This document shows positions 32,012-39,412 of a DNA stretch of 39,412 bases, one piece after another. The first letter of the stretch is position 1. Each line of letters opens with the position of its first letter. The position numbers and the translations under genes are program-made. Source of the DNA: Planctomycetota bacterium (GTDB taxonomy: Bacteria > Planctomycetota > UBA1135 > UBA2386). Under the pieces are notes generated by a model. It was not told where the DNA came from. It saw nothing but the letters and a program-made list of their open reading frames with translations, and searched no databases. The stretch lies in the NCBI GenBank assembly GCA_016795295.1, contig JAEUHP010000249.1, positions 1-39,412 on the forward strand, in the 5' to 3' direction.

Positions 32012-33465
32012 TCTCGCTGTTGCTCGCGTTGTTCCCCCAGGAACCCGCTTCGCCGAAGCCGGTGCCCGGCGTGGTCGCGCCCGACTCCGATCGCTACGTG
32101 GCCATCGAGACGATCGCGCTGCCGCCCGAAGTCGTGCTCGAAGTCGGCGGGCTCGCCGAACAGGACGGGGTGCTGTTCGCGGCGACCCGCCGCGGCGAGA
32201 TCTGGCGCCTGTCGCCGTCGACCGGCACCACGCCCACGGCGTCGCGCTGGGCCCACGGCCTCCAGGAGCCGCTCGGTCTGTTCGCCCACGACGGTTGGCT
32301 CTACACCGCCCAGCGCGGCGAGCTTTCGCGTCTGCGCGACCGCGATGGCGATGGCCGCGCCGACGAACTCGAGACTCTGGCCCAAGGCTGGCCCTTGTCC
32401 GGCAACTACCACGAATACTGTTTCGGGCCGGCCCGCGCCGGCGACGGTTCGTGGTGGATCCTGCTCAACAAGCCGTTCGGCGACGAGCCGTTCGGTCGCG
32501 CCGATTGGCGTGGTTTCGGCCTGCGCATCCCCGAGCGCGGCGGTGCCTTCGAGCCGGTGGTGGCGGGGTTGCGTTCCCCGGCCGGCGTCGGCACGGCCCC
32601 CGACGGCGTGGTCTGGCACACCGACAATCAGGGCGAATGGTGCGCGACCTGCAAGTTCGCGCCGCTCGAACCTGGGGACTTCCACGGCCATCCGTGGGGC
32701 ATCGATTCGTGCCGATTGCCGGCCAGCCGCGTGGCGCACCCGGGCGAAGTGCCGAGTGGGCTGCGGCTCGCCGAGGCCGCGCAGCGCATTGCCAACTTCC
32801 GGCTGCCCGCGGTGTGGATTCCCTACGATCGGCTCGGTCGTTCGGCGGCCGGGTTCGTGTGGGACACGGCGGGGCACTTCGGGCCGTACCGCGGGCAAGT
32901 GTTCGTCGGCGACCAGTATTCTTCGGAAGTGTTCCGCATCTCACTCGAACGGGTCGGCGGGCGCTGGCAGGGTGCCTGCTATCCGTTCCGGGCCGGGCTG
33001 CAGTCGGGTGTGACGCGCCTTCTGTGGAGCGCGGACGGGGCGCTCTGGTGCGGGCTGACCAACCGCGGCTGGGGCTCGCTGGGGCAACAAGAACAGGGGC
33101 TGCAGCGGCTGCGTTGGCGGGGGGTGGTGCCGTTCGATCTGCAGGCGATCGAGGCCTTGCCCGATGGTTTCCGGTTGCGCTTCACGGCGCCGATCGAGGC
33201 CGCGAGTGCGGTGGCATCGGCGTTCGCGGTCGAGAGTTGGACCTATGACCACCACGAAGGGTATGGCTGCCCGGAGCGCGATGGGCATGGCCATGCGGTG
33301 GCGGTGGCGCGAGTGGCCGAGGATGGGCTGTCCGTGGATCTGCGGGTCGAGGGGCTGACCGAGGTGCGGGTGTATGCGGTGCGCGCGGCGGGGGTGCGTG
33401 GTGCGGGGGGCGCTGCGCCGTGGCACGGGGTCGGCTACTACACGCGCAATCGAGCGCCGCAGTGA
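32005..33465 (+). CDS. Sorbosone-dehydrogenase-like propeller protein
   Basis: A 486-aa protein with a short hydrophobic N-terminus (MVISLLLALFPQEPA) and the propeller typical of planctomycete membrane-bound-dehydrogenase (PVC-type, sorbosone dehydrogenase-like) proteins. Motifs include EQDGVLFAATRRGEIWRLSP, DGWLYTAQRGELSRLRDRDG, GLRSPAGVGTAPDGVVWHTD, NQGEW and GQVFVGDQYSSEVFRISLE. Relatives often fuse this domain to HEAT repeats and a cytochrome. Here the cytochrome is a separate upstream gene overlapping by 7 nt, so together they recreate the usual fusion. A beta domain (about 375-480) ends the protein. A sugar or alcohol substrate in the periplasm is likely, but unproven. Confidence 0.85.
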   Translation: MVISLLLALFPQEPASPKPVPGVVAPDSDRYVAIETIALPPEVVLEVGGLAEQDGVLFAATRRGEIWRLSPSTGTTPTASRWAHGLQEPLGLFAHDGWLYTAQRGELSRLRDRDGDGRADELETLAQGWPLSGNYHEYCFGPARAGDGSWWILLNKPFGDEPFGRADWRGFGLRIPERGGAFEPVVAGLRSPAGVGTAPDGVVWHTDNQGEWCATCKFAPLEPGDFHGHPWGIDSCRLPASRVAHPGEVPSGLRLAEAAQRIANFRLPAVWIPYDRLGRSAAGFVWDTAGHFGPYRGQVFVGDQYSSEVFRISLERVGGRWQGACYPFRAGLQSGVTRLLWSADGALWCGLTNRGWGSLGQQEQGLQRLRWRGVVPFDLQAIEALPDGFRLRFTAPIEAASAVASAFAVESWTYDHHEGYGCPERDGHGHAVAVARVAEDGLSVDLRVEGLTEVRVYAVRAAGVRGAGGAAPWHGVGYYTRNRAPQ

Positions 33466-33502
33466 ACGGCCACTCGACTCGGCGATCCTTGCCGGCTCGG
33501 GC

Positions 33503-34834
33503 TCACGGCCCGAGCTGCAGCACCCGCGCCGCCGTGCTGCCGACCACCTGGCTCGAAGCGTCCAGGAACGCCACTTGCGCCGCGATCGAGAGCGACGGCA
33601 TCGCCCCTGGGTTCGAAAGCCCGATCTGCGCCTGGCCCTGACCGTCGAACGGCACGAACCACGCGGCGAGCGCGCCACTGCCGGGCAGCTCCCACCACAG
33701 CGGCATGCGGAAGCCCGGCACGAACAGCGGTGCCGGCGTGCTGCTGGTGAACGCCAGCGCCAAGAGGCCGAAGCCCAGCGCCGGACCCTGCGCCACGTCG
33801 AGCGAGAACGCGCCCGCAGGGATCGGATTCGCCACCGAGCTGCTGAGTTCGGGCCGCGCCGCGACCACGCGCCGCACCTGGCTCGTGCTGCCCCAGGCCG
33901 ATTCACGCACGTAGAGCACCCCGTTCTCGGGTTGGAACGGCGCCAGCACGCCATGGCCGTTGCCCGGCACGAACTGCACCCCGGCGGCGCCGACCGGTGC
34001 TCCGGAGTGGTCGAGCAGCACCTCGCGAGCCGGAGCAGGGCCGAACACATCGCGCACCACGCCGACCGTGTCGTTGTACCAATCGGTGAACACCACGTTG
34101 CCGTGGTCGTCACAAGCCAGCGATCCGGCGGCGTCGAGTCCGGCGAGCACCACCTGCGCTTGGCCGGAGCCCAGCACTTGCTGGGTGGCCAGCGCCTGGT
34201 CGACGACCGCGCGTGGGAAGCGCAGCAGCTCGACCTGGCCTGGGGGCGTGGGGAACAGCAGCGAGCCGGTCGCGTAGAACAGATCGCCGTTCGAGGCGAT
34301 CGCCACCGGGCCCGACGCGCCTGGCAGCTGTGCCAGCAACTGGGTGTTGCCGGTCAGCAGGTCGGCGTGGATCACTTCGTTGCTGCTCGCGGACCACCCG
34401 CCGGTCTTCGCCGAAACCAGCACTTCGTTCGGGCGGAACAGCACCGCGTCGTAGTTGTAGAGCACGGTGGCGGCTGGGGCCGCGGCGCCGCCGGACGCGG
34501 TCGACACCAGCCACAGTCCGTGCGTCGAGCTCTCGCCGAACAGCAGCTGCTGGCCGCCGACCGGCAGGGTGAACGAGCCGAACGTGTAGTTGGCGAACTG
34601 CAGGAGCGAACGCGGCGCCTGGTTCGGCGCTTCGAGCCACAGGTCGAAGCCGTCGAACCAGACATACTGGTCGCCGGGCAGGGTCAGCACGTTGCCGGCG
34701 TTGCTCGGCAGCGAGTGCACGGTGCTGGCGAAGCCGGCACCGAGTTGTTGGGCCGGCAGCAGGGCCGGCAGGGACGCCGCCAGCATGGCGGCACGGAAGG
34801 ACGAACGGAGCAACGGAACGAACTGCGCAGTCAT
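33503..34834 (-). CDS. Secreted beta-propeller-like protein under a cobalamin riboswitch
   Basis: A 443-aa protein with a signal peptide (residues 1-29, ending LPALLPAQQ). Repeating strands with Gly and Asp turns suggest a beta-propeller: DQYVWFDGFDLWLEAPNQAP, ASNGDLFYATGSLLFPTPPG and ACDDHGNVVFTDWYNDTVG. The last 110 residues (LGFGLLALAFTSSTPAPLF to STAARVLQLGP) resemble a beta domain common at the end of secreted proteins in this lineage. I do not recognise an enzyme family. A cobalamin riboswitch with a terminator is 250-440 bp upstream on the same strand, with no other gene between, so expression should fall when cobalamin is plentiful. An in-frame start at 35053 would remove the signal peptide and was rejected. 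Confidence 0.82.
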   Translation of the reverse strand: MTAQFVPLLRSSFRAAMLAASLPALLPAQQLGAGFASTVHSLPSNAGNVLTLPGDQYVWFDGFDLWLEAPNQAPRSLLQFANYTFGSFTLPVGGQQLLFGESSTHGLWLVSTASGGAAAPAATVLYNYDAVLFRPNEVLVSAKTGGWSASSNEVIHADLLTGNTQLLAQLPGASGPVAIASNGDLFYATGSLLFPTPPGQVELLRFPRAVVDQALATQQVLGSGQAQVVLAGLDAAGSLACDDHGNVVFTDWYNDTVGVVRDVFGPAPAREVLLDHSGAPVGAAGVQFVPGNGHGVLAPFQPENGVLYVRESAWGSTSQVRRVVAARPELSSSVANPIPAGAFSLDVAQGPALGFGLLALAFTSSTPAPLFVPGFRMPLWWELPGSGALAAWFVPFDGQGQAQIGLSNPGAMPSLSIAAQVAFLDASSQVVGSTAARVLQLGP

Positions 34835-34983
34835 GGGATCCCGAGGTGGGATGTGCCGACGCGACCGTCCGAGCGGGGCCGCGATGGGGTGCAACGATTC
34901 CGCGACCGAGGCGGAGCCTCGATTGGCTTTGGGTCGTTCGGCGTGGGGGTGCGCAAGGCACCCAACGCCAGAACGGCCCGTCG

Positions 34984-35040
34984 GGGCCCGTGCCCGGTGG
35001 GAACGGGCCCACAGGGAACGAGCCCGTGCCCGCTGGGAAT
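34984..35040. repeat. GC-rich repeat units in the riboswitch-gene leader
   Basis: Three imperfect direct units, of 21, 15 and 21 nt, occur at 34984-35004, 35005-35019 and 35020-35040. Each begins GGGCCC or GAGCCC and ends GGGAAC or GGGAAT; the outer two share GCCCGTGCCCG. They sit in the 245-bp stretch between the riboswitch terminator and the secreted-protein gene. Nothing else recognisable is in that stretch apart from a short CGGCG/CGCCG hairpin just after the terminator. Confidence 0.7.
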
Positions 35041-35079
35041 CGGCATGGTCCATCTCGGCGTCTCGAGCGCCGGCAGGAG

Positions 35080-35102
35080 AAAAAACGGCCCGGGTGGACC
35101 GT
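35080..35102 (-). terminator. Rho-independent terminator of the cobalamin riboswitch
   Basis: On the minus strand ACGGTCC-ACCC-GGGCCGT forms a 7-bp stem (one G-T pair) followed at once by six T residues (35080-35085). It lies 16 nt past the aptamer, the position expected for a transcription-terminating expression platform. Confidence 0.85.
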
Positions 35103-35117
35103 GTCCCAGCGGATGTT

Positions 35118-35271
35118 CTGGCTTCCGGATCGTCCTACTGACCCGCCTTCCCAGGCTGCCAACACGGCAGACCCAGTGGCTGTTTGGGCGTTCGTCCTCG
35201 GTTTCAGCTGCGGGACAGCGCCGGAATTGCACCGGCTTCCCCGCGGGGACTCGGTCAGGGTAGCAACCAGG
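35118..35271 (-). promoter_or_regulatory. Cobalamin riboswitch
   Basis: The minus strand carries the full cobalamin aptamer. P1 pairs CTGGTT (35265-35270) with AGCCAG (35118-35123). Inside are the conserved blocks GGGAAGCCGGTGCAATTCCGG, shortened here to its key parts GGGAAGCCGGTG and AATTCCGG, then GCTGTCCCGCAGCTG, GCCACTGGG, CCTGGGAAGGC and the B12-box region AGTAGGACGATCCGGAAGCC. A rho-independent terminator follows after 16 nt. Binding of adenosyl- or other cobalamin would favour termination and repress the leftward gene. The next gene downstream is the secreted propeller-like protein at 33503-34834. The rightward genes start just past the aptamer's 5' end and are not under its control. 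Confidence 0.94.
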
Positions 35272-35318
35272 CAGGGAGCGGGCAAGGTGCGGCGAACTGC
35301 CGGTAGCATCCGGGCCCG

Positions 35319-35558
35319 ATGCCGGAACCCAGCCCCCCTGCTCCCACCCAACCGAACCGCCTGAAGCTCGTGTTCGTCACCTGGCTCGGCATCTGGCCCC
35401 TGATCACGGCAGTGCTTTCGGTGCTGTTGCCCGTGCTCCTGCCGAGGTTTCCGCTGCCGGTGGTCACGCTGATCGTGACCGTGTTGGTGGTGCCGACCAT
35501 GCACTTCGTGGTGATGCCGGTCCTGATGCGCTGGTTCGGCCCTTGGGTGCACCGCTGA
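35319..35558 (+). CDS. Small two-TM membrane protein
   Basis: A 79-aa integral membrane protein. After a Pro-rich N-terminus comes RLKLVFVTWLGIWPLITAVL, then a first membrane helix and a second (VVTLIVTVLVVPTMHFVVMP). It ends in VLMRWFGPWVHR. This looks like the family of small proteins with the TWLGIYPLI motif that are sometimes fused to antibiotic-biosynthesis-monooxygenase domains; function is unknown. The ATG at 35319 is divergent from the riboswitch transcript, 47 bp away, and the gene precedes the Fe-S protein by 85 bp. Confidence 0.78.
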   Translation: MPEPSPPAPTQPNRLKLVFVTWLGIWPLITAVLSVLLPVLLPRFPLPVVTLIVTVLVVPTMHFVVMPVLMRWFGPWVHR

Positions 35559-35643
35559 GAACTCGCCGAGGGGGTTGCGTTCAGCCGGCGAACGGCCGAA
35601 AAAGCCCTGCGCCGCCGCCCAGCGGCTCTGCCCTCCCCAACTT

Positions 35644-36375
35644 ATGCCCAGGTCCGCGCTCGCTTTGGCGCAGCAGGAGGCCAACCGCTTTGGCCTCAAC
35701 CTGTTCGGCGTCGTCGACACCGAACGGTTCGATGCCTGCCAGCCTCCGGACCAACGCATCCGCAGCCGCTGGCCGGGCTGTGGCACGGTGGTGGTGCTGG
35801 GCAGCGGTGGCCGTGAATTCTGGCAGCGCTTCGCCCAGGCTTGCCGCGACGCCGGCGCGCAGAAAACCCTGCCGGCCCCCGGGCCGCAGCAGTTCGCCAG
35901 CCAGTGTGTGCAGCACGTCGCCGGCTGCTTCCACCGCGCGGCGGTGCGCGTGGGGGTGGTCGAGCCGACGGGGCCGTGCCCGAGCCTGCTGCGGCTCGCG
36001 GAGGCGGCGGGTTTTGGCACGGTTTCGCCGGTGAACGGGCTCTTGGTCCACCCGCACTATGGGCCGTGGGTGTCGCTGCGCGCAGCGCTGTTGTTCGAAG
36101 GGCGGCCATTCGGGCCGGTTGCCGATGCCGCCGTGACGGATCGCTTCCAGCCGTGCTGTTCGTGCAAGCAGCCGTGCCGCACGGCCTGCACGGAGCCGGA
36201 GTGTGCCGCCGACGGCTCGGGCTGCCGCTGCCGTTGTCCGGTGGGCAGCGAGCACCGCGTCCCCGTGCCCGAAGCGCGGCAAGGGGCGGTGCCCCCGGGG
36301 CGCTGCGGGCAGACGGTCTGGATACGGCCACTCTGGCCAGTGGTGCAGATCGTGCAGCGCTTCTGGCGGCGCTGA
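35644..36375 (+). CDS. Fe-S protein with QueG/MMACHC-like features
   Basis: A 243-aa soluble protein. The N-terminal part (NRFGLNLFGVVDTERFDA, VVVLGSGGREFWQRF) and LLVHPHYGPWVSLRAALLFE resemble the cobalamin-binding half of epoxyqueuosine reductase (QueG) and of MMACHC-type proteins. The C-terminal part is Cys-rich: Cys171, 172, 174, 178, 182, 187, 194, 196 and 198 (CCSCKQPCRTACTEPEC then CRCRC), enough for one or two Fe-S clusters. The whole is shorter than QueG (about 350 aa) and lacks its HEAT-like tail. Its place between a cobalamin riboswitch and a BtuF-like protein suggests corrinoid handling. The family resemblance is from memory and the function is not established. Confidence 0.65.
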   Translation: MPRSALALAQQEANRFGLNLFGVVDTERFDACQPPDQRIRSRWPGCGTVVVLGSGGREFWQRFAQACRDAGAQKTLPAPGPQQFASQCVQHVAGCFHRAAVRVGVVEPTGPCPSLLRLAEAAGFGTVSPVNGLLVHPHYGPWVSLRAALLFEGRPFGPVADAAVTDRFQPCCSCKQPCRTACTEPECAADGSGCRCRCPVGSEHRVPVPEARQGAVPPGRCGQTVWIRPLWPVVQIVQRFWRR

Positions 36376-36457
36376 GCCGCGCGTTGTGCCGGTGGGCCCC
36401 GTGATCTCGCGGGCCTCCCGGCTTCTCTGCCGAGGTTCGCCGAGGCATGCTGCCGGC

Positions 36458-37219
36458 ATGGCCGCGCGGCGCATCGTCAGCTTGGTCCCCAGCACCACCG
36501 AGTCGGTGTGCGCCTTGGGCGCGGCCGACCGCCTGGTCGGCTGCACGCGCTACTGCATCGAGCCGGCCGCCGAACTGGCGGCGGTGCCGCGCATCGGCGG
36601 CACCAAGAATCCCTCGCGCGAACGCATCGCCGCGCTCGCTCCGGACCTCGTGCTGGGCAACGCCGAGGAGAACCGCGCCGAAGACCTGCAGTGGCTGCGC
36701 GAGCGGTTTCCGCTGCTGGTGCACACCCCGACCACCGTGGTCGAAGCCGCAGCCGCGCTGCGCGAATTGGCGGCGGCGCTCGATGCCAGCGAGGTGTTGG
36801 TGCCGTTCCTGCTGCGTGTCGAAGCGCAGCTCGCTGCTGCGGCGGCGGCCCACCTCGGCCTGCCGCCGGTGCGCGTGTTCTACGCGGTGTGGGCCAAGCC
36901 CTGGATGGGCGTGGCGCGCGGCACGTTCGTGCACGACGTGCTGCGCTGCCTCGGCGCTGTGAACGTGACCGCCGACGCGAGTTCGCGTTACCCCGAAGTC
37001 GACCCTGCAGCGCTGGCCGGGTGCACCGACCTGGTGCTGCTGCCCGACGAACCGTGGGAGTTCGGTGACGCCGACGTGGCCGAACTCGAGGCCGCGGCCA
37101 CGTTCGGCCGGGCGCGCCTGCTGCGTTGCAGCGGTCGTGACTTCTGCTGGCACGGCACGGCGATGGCCGATGGCCTCGGCCGTGCCGCCGCGCTGCTGCA
37201 GCGCGCCCGAGCGCACTGA
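36458..37219 (+). CDS. BtuF-like helical-backbone metal/corrinoid receptor, no signal peptide
   Basis: A 253-aa protein of the helical-backbone metal receptor family (BtuF-like). It starts directly with the first strand of the mature domain: RIVSLVPSTTESVCALGAAD, then VGCTRYCIEPAAELAAVPRI, GGTKNPSRERIAALAPDLVL and GNAEENRAEDLQWL. The second lobe has VRVFYAVWAKPWMGVARGTF and CTDLVLLPDEPWEFGDADV. Family members with a lipoprotein signal feed cobalamin to BtuCD. This one has none and no transporter genes nearby, so it is probably cytosolic or a stand-alone binder. It follows the Fe-S protein by 82 bp on the same strand. The ligand could be cobalamin or another metal chelate. Confidence 0.85.
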   Translation: MAARRIVSLVPSTTESVCALGAADRLVGCTRYCIEPAAELAAVPRIGGTKNPSRERIAALAPDLVLGNAEENRAEDLQWLRERFPLLVHTPTTVVEAAAALRELAAALDASEVLVPFLLRVEAQLAAAAAAHLGLPPVRVFYAVWAKPWMGVARGTFVHDVLRCLGAVNVTADASSRYPEVDPAALAGCTDLVLLPDEPWEFGDADVAELEAAATFGRARLLRCSGRDFCWHGTAMADGLGRAAALLQRARAH

Positions 37220-37237
37220 GCAGAGTGCGGTGGCCCG

Positions 37238-37597
37238 CTACGAAGCGCGGCGGCCGCCGCGCGGCTTGGTGCGGTCGATCAGCGGCGCGCTCGCGGCGTT
37301 GCTGCGGATCTGCTCACGCATGGCGGCGAGGTCGACGCTCGGCGCCAACTTCGGGCTGCGCGCGAGCACCGTGCCGTCGTGGTCCTTGACCACCATGACG
37401 TGCTGGCCCTCGCCGGTTTCGTGCAGGACCACGCGCTGGTCGTCGACCACCGACTGGCGCGTGTGCAGCACCTCGTTCTGGACCATGATCTTGCTGTTGC
37501 TGGCAAGCCCCTGCAGCAACAGCGTGCCCTGTGGGTCGAGCAACTCGAAGTGGATGGCGCCGCGGGGGTCGGCCACGAGTTCGAAACGTCCAGCCAT
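37238..37597 (-). CDS. YegP-like (DUF1508) protein
   Basis: A 119-aa protein. The N-terminal 50 residues (GRFELVADPRGAIHFELLDP, QGTLLLQGLASNSKIMVQNE) fit the YegP/DUF1508 beta-alpha unit, which normally comes in tandem; only one copy is clear here. The second half is Val/Asp-rich (HVMVVKDHDGTVLARSPKL) with a basic tail. The ATG at 37597 has GGAGG about 10 nt upstream; an upstream in-frame start gives a poorer N-terminus. Function of the family is unknown. It converges with the BtuF-like gene, 18 bp apart. Confidence 0.72.
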   Translation of the reverse strand: MAGRFELVADPRGAIHFELLDPQGTLLLQGLASNSKIMVQNEVLHTRQSVVDDQRVVLHETGEGQHVMVVKDHDGTVLARSPKLAPSVDLAAMREQIRSNAASAPLIDRTKPRGGRRAS

Positions 37598-37804
37598 GGG
37601 GAAAAACCTCCACTGGGATGGACGCCCGGGGCTGCGGGGTTGTTCCAGGAATGCGCCCACGCGGCCGCGTTCGGCGTGCTCGACGTGTCGCCAAGTCGCT
37701 CAGCGCGGCCCACTTGGCGGCGTGGCGAGGTCAATTGCACGATTCTTGTCTGCGCGCGGCAAGGCCCGCGTGCGGCCGTCGGCTACGGCTTTGCCGGACT
37801 GCGA

Positions 37805-39187
37805 CTACGGCAATGTGCGTGCGTTCGCGTCATCGGCAGTGCCGCTGCCACCCGCAACCGGCGCCAAGACGTTGGTCCGCTCGCGCCGCCGCCGCCGCCG
37901 CGCGTCGAGGTCGCGCGCGTGCGCCACCGACTCCTTGGCCGCGCGCCGCTGCATCCACCAGAAGCCGAGCACCATCAGCATGACCACGCTGCCCACCGCC
38001 AAACTGATCTGCTGCATCGCCGCGCGGGTGTCGCGGTGGAACTCGCGCAGCTCGGCCGCGACGAACAGCGGCACGCGGAACCGGTCGTTCTGCCGGCCTT
38101 CGTAGGCGAACCAGCGGTAGTAGTGCGCACACACTTCGAGCGAACTGCGCAGCGGCAGCTCGGCCCGATTCGGCAGCCACACCGGCACCAGGTGGCCCTT
38201 GAGATCGGGCACCTGCACCCAGGCCACCGTCCACCATTCGATGCCGGCCGGGTTGGGCGGTGCCACGATGGTCTGCAGCTTGATCAGTGTGCCGAGGATC
38301 CGCAGCGGCGTGCCGCGGGCGAGTTTGAGCGCGTTCAGGGCCGGCAGGGTCTCGCGTTCGTTGAGCGTGCCGATCTTGCGCCAATCGGCGAACGTGCGCT
38401 GGTCGGCCGTGTCCCGCGCATAGGCGGCGAGCTGCCACAGCGGCACGTCCTGGTCTTCGTCGACCGTGTGCCACGCCTTGGTGCCGGGCCAACAGCTCTC
38501 GTCGAGGTCGGCGAACACGGCCGGATCGAGTTCGGTGATCTTGCCCCAGTCCAGATAGTCGTGGCGAATCTCACGACCCACCAAGAACGGCGCCTGCTGC
38601 ACGTCGCGCGGGTAGGTGGTGTCGCGCAGCTTCAGCAGGAAGCCCTCCACGCGCACGATGCTGCCGCGCACGATGTTGCTGCCCGGCGGCAATGAGAACG
38701 CGGCGAACACGATCTGGCCGTCGGCGAGACGTACCGTGGCTTCGTGGATCGAATACCCCGGCACGGGATGGCCTGGCCGCGCGCCGCCGAGGTCGAGCAG
38801 TTCGCCTTTGTACCAGAGCCAGCGACCCTGGTACTGCGCGGGGTGTGCCCGCAGTTCGGCGATCGGCACCGGCTGCGTCGGCATGCCGAGGGCTCGAGCC
38901 ACGGCTGGCACCACGTCGAGTGCCTTCTCCAGGACGTGGCGCAGCGGCTCGGCCTCGAGCAGGAGGCGCTGTTCGCGGGTTTGGTCCACGGCCTCCGCCA
39001 GCAGCTTGCTGTCCAGCGTCGGCACCGACACGGTGGGTGTCACGACGGGTGGATCGACGCGCGCGGGCGGGGACTGGTCGAGGGCCAGGACGAACCAGAA
39101 CAGGGCGCCGACGACGGCGCCCGCCAACACGAGGCGCAGGTGCGGCGGCAGCGGCGGCAGGATCCGAGGCGGAGGGGGGGCGGTCAT
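37805..39187 (-). CDS. Two-TM membrane protein, unknown
   Basis: A 460-aa protein with membrane helices near both ends: LRLVLAGAVVGALFWFVLAL (about 18-37) and SLAVGSVVMLMVLGFWWMQR (about 393-412). The roughly 350-aa part between would lie outside the cytoplasm. It has beta-rich OB-fold-like stretches (YQGRWLWYKGELLDLGGARP, GSIVRVEGFLLKLRD, LRILGTLIKLQTIVAPPNP). The cytosolic tail is very basic (DLDARRRRRRERT). I do not recognise a family. A GTG six bases upstream (39193) is an alternative start. The 207-bp gap that follows on the minus strand (37598-37804) contains no gene I can support. Confidence 0.78.
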   Translation of the reverse strand: MTAPPPPRILPPLPPHLRLVLAGAVVGALFWFVLALDQSPPARVDPPVVTPTVSVPTLDSKLLAEAVDQTREQRLLLEAEPLRHVLEKALDVVPAVARALGMPTQPVPIAELRAHPAQYQGRWLWYKGELLDLGGARPGHPVPGYSIHEATVRLADGQIVFAAFSLPPGSNIVRGSIVRVEGFLLKLRDTTYPRDVQQAPFLVGREIRHDYLDWGKITELDPAVFADLDESCWPGTKAWHTVDEDQDVPLWQLAAYARDTADQRTFADWRKIGTLNERETLPALNALKLARGTPLRILGTLIKLQTIVAPPNPAGIEWWTVAWVQVPDLKGHLVPVWLPNRAELPLRSSLEVCAHYYRWFAYEGRQNDRFRVPLFVAAELREFHRDTRAAMQQISLAVGSVVMLMVLGFWWMQRRAAKESVAHARDLDARRRRRRERTNVLAPVAGGSGTADDANARTLP

Positions 39188-39283
39188 CGACACGGGCAGG
39201 ATAACGGCTGGCGGGGGCGGTTGGTTTGCTCGGCCGTGCGAAAGGTGGGGGTGGTGGCGAGTGCTCGCCCGACCGCCTGCCGC

Positions 39284-39412
39284 TCACTTCGCCTTGGCCA
39301 GCTCCGCCACCGTCTCGTCGCCGACCGTGGCGACGAACTCGATCAGATCGCGCAGCGCCGTCGCCGCCGGACTGCCCTTGCCCACCGTGGCCGGCAGGTC
39401 GGTGGCGTCGAA
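39284..39412 (-). CDS. 3' end of an unrecognised gene
   Basis: The last 42 codons of a gene that enters from the right edge are open on the minus strand and stop at 39284-39286. The peptide ends ALRDLIEFVATVGDETVAEL then AKAK. Codon usage is like the neighbouring genes (third-position GC). The family cannot be told from this fragment. The gap to the next gene is 96 bp. Confidence 0.6.
   Translation of the reverse strand, partial: FDATDLPATVGKGSPAATALRDLIEFVATVGDETVAELAKAK

Noticed and set aside
33600..33625. tRNA-like GGGTTCGAAAGCCC segment
   Set aside because: It lies inside a coding region and no acceptor or anticodon arms can be folded around it.
34835..35053. N-terminal extension of the riboswitch-linked gene from the ATG at 35053
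   Set aside because: It would add 73 low-complexity residues in front of a good signal peptide and run through the repeat units.

Overview
The window looks like a stretch of a high-GC planctomycete chromosome (phylum Planctomycetota). The evidence is the paired cytochrome/DUF1549-DUF1553 and Tat-exported DUF1501 proteins, a sorbosone-dehydrogenase-like protein beside a PA14 multihaem cytochrome, many large secreted proteins of unknown role, and a flagellar locus. Nearly all sequence is coding and genes are often coupled by 4-nt stop/start overlaps. No rRNA, tRNA, CRISPR array or intact insertion sequence was seen.

Left part (1-6.8 kb): a decayed AAA_14/DUF4143 ATPase carrying an 8-bp tandem duplication that breaks its frame; a RES toxin with its Xre/MbcA-type antitoxin and candidate operator repeats; an SGNH hydrolase; then a minus-strand flagellar filament group (flagellin, FliD cap, FliS chaperone and a small FliT-like partner overlapping fliS).

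Middle (6.9-17.6 kb): a DUF1549/DUF1553 protein translationally coupled to a DUF1501 protein, an ATP-grasp protein facing them, and two large secreted proteins (an Asp-box/BNR repeat protein and an 816-aa protein with an internal duplicated domain).

Biosynthetic part (17.7-28.3 kb): a CPA2 cation/proton antiporter precedes a compact set of four overlapping genes: ketoreductase, ketosynthase, Cys-less ketosynthase-like chain-length factor and hotdog dehydratase. This is the gene content of an aryl-polyene or xanthomonadin-type polyene core. A membrane-anchored SGNH hydrolase follows. Facing it is a minus-strand group of PQQ-type sugar dehydrogenase, SAM O-methyltransferase and 2OG-Fe(II) oxygenase. 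A KpsC/KpsS-like capsule protein lies next.

Right part (28.3-39.4 kb): an Rpn-type PD-(D/E)XK nuclease with a repetitive tail, a five-haem PA14 lipoprotein cytochrome coupled to a sorbosone-dehydrogenase-like protein, and then what I find the most interesting segment. A clear cobalamin riboswitch with its own terminator sits on the minus strand ahead of a secreted beta-propeller-like protein of unknown function. On the other side, facing away, are a small membrane protein, a Fe-S protein with a QueG-like look and a BtuF-like metal/corrinoid receptor lacking a signal peptide. A YegP-like protein, a two-TM membrane protein and the 3' end of an unrecognised gene close the window.
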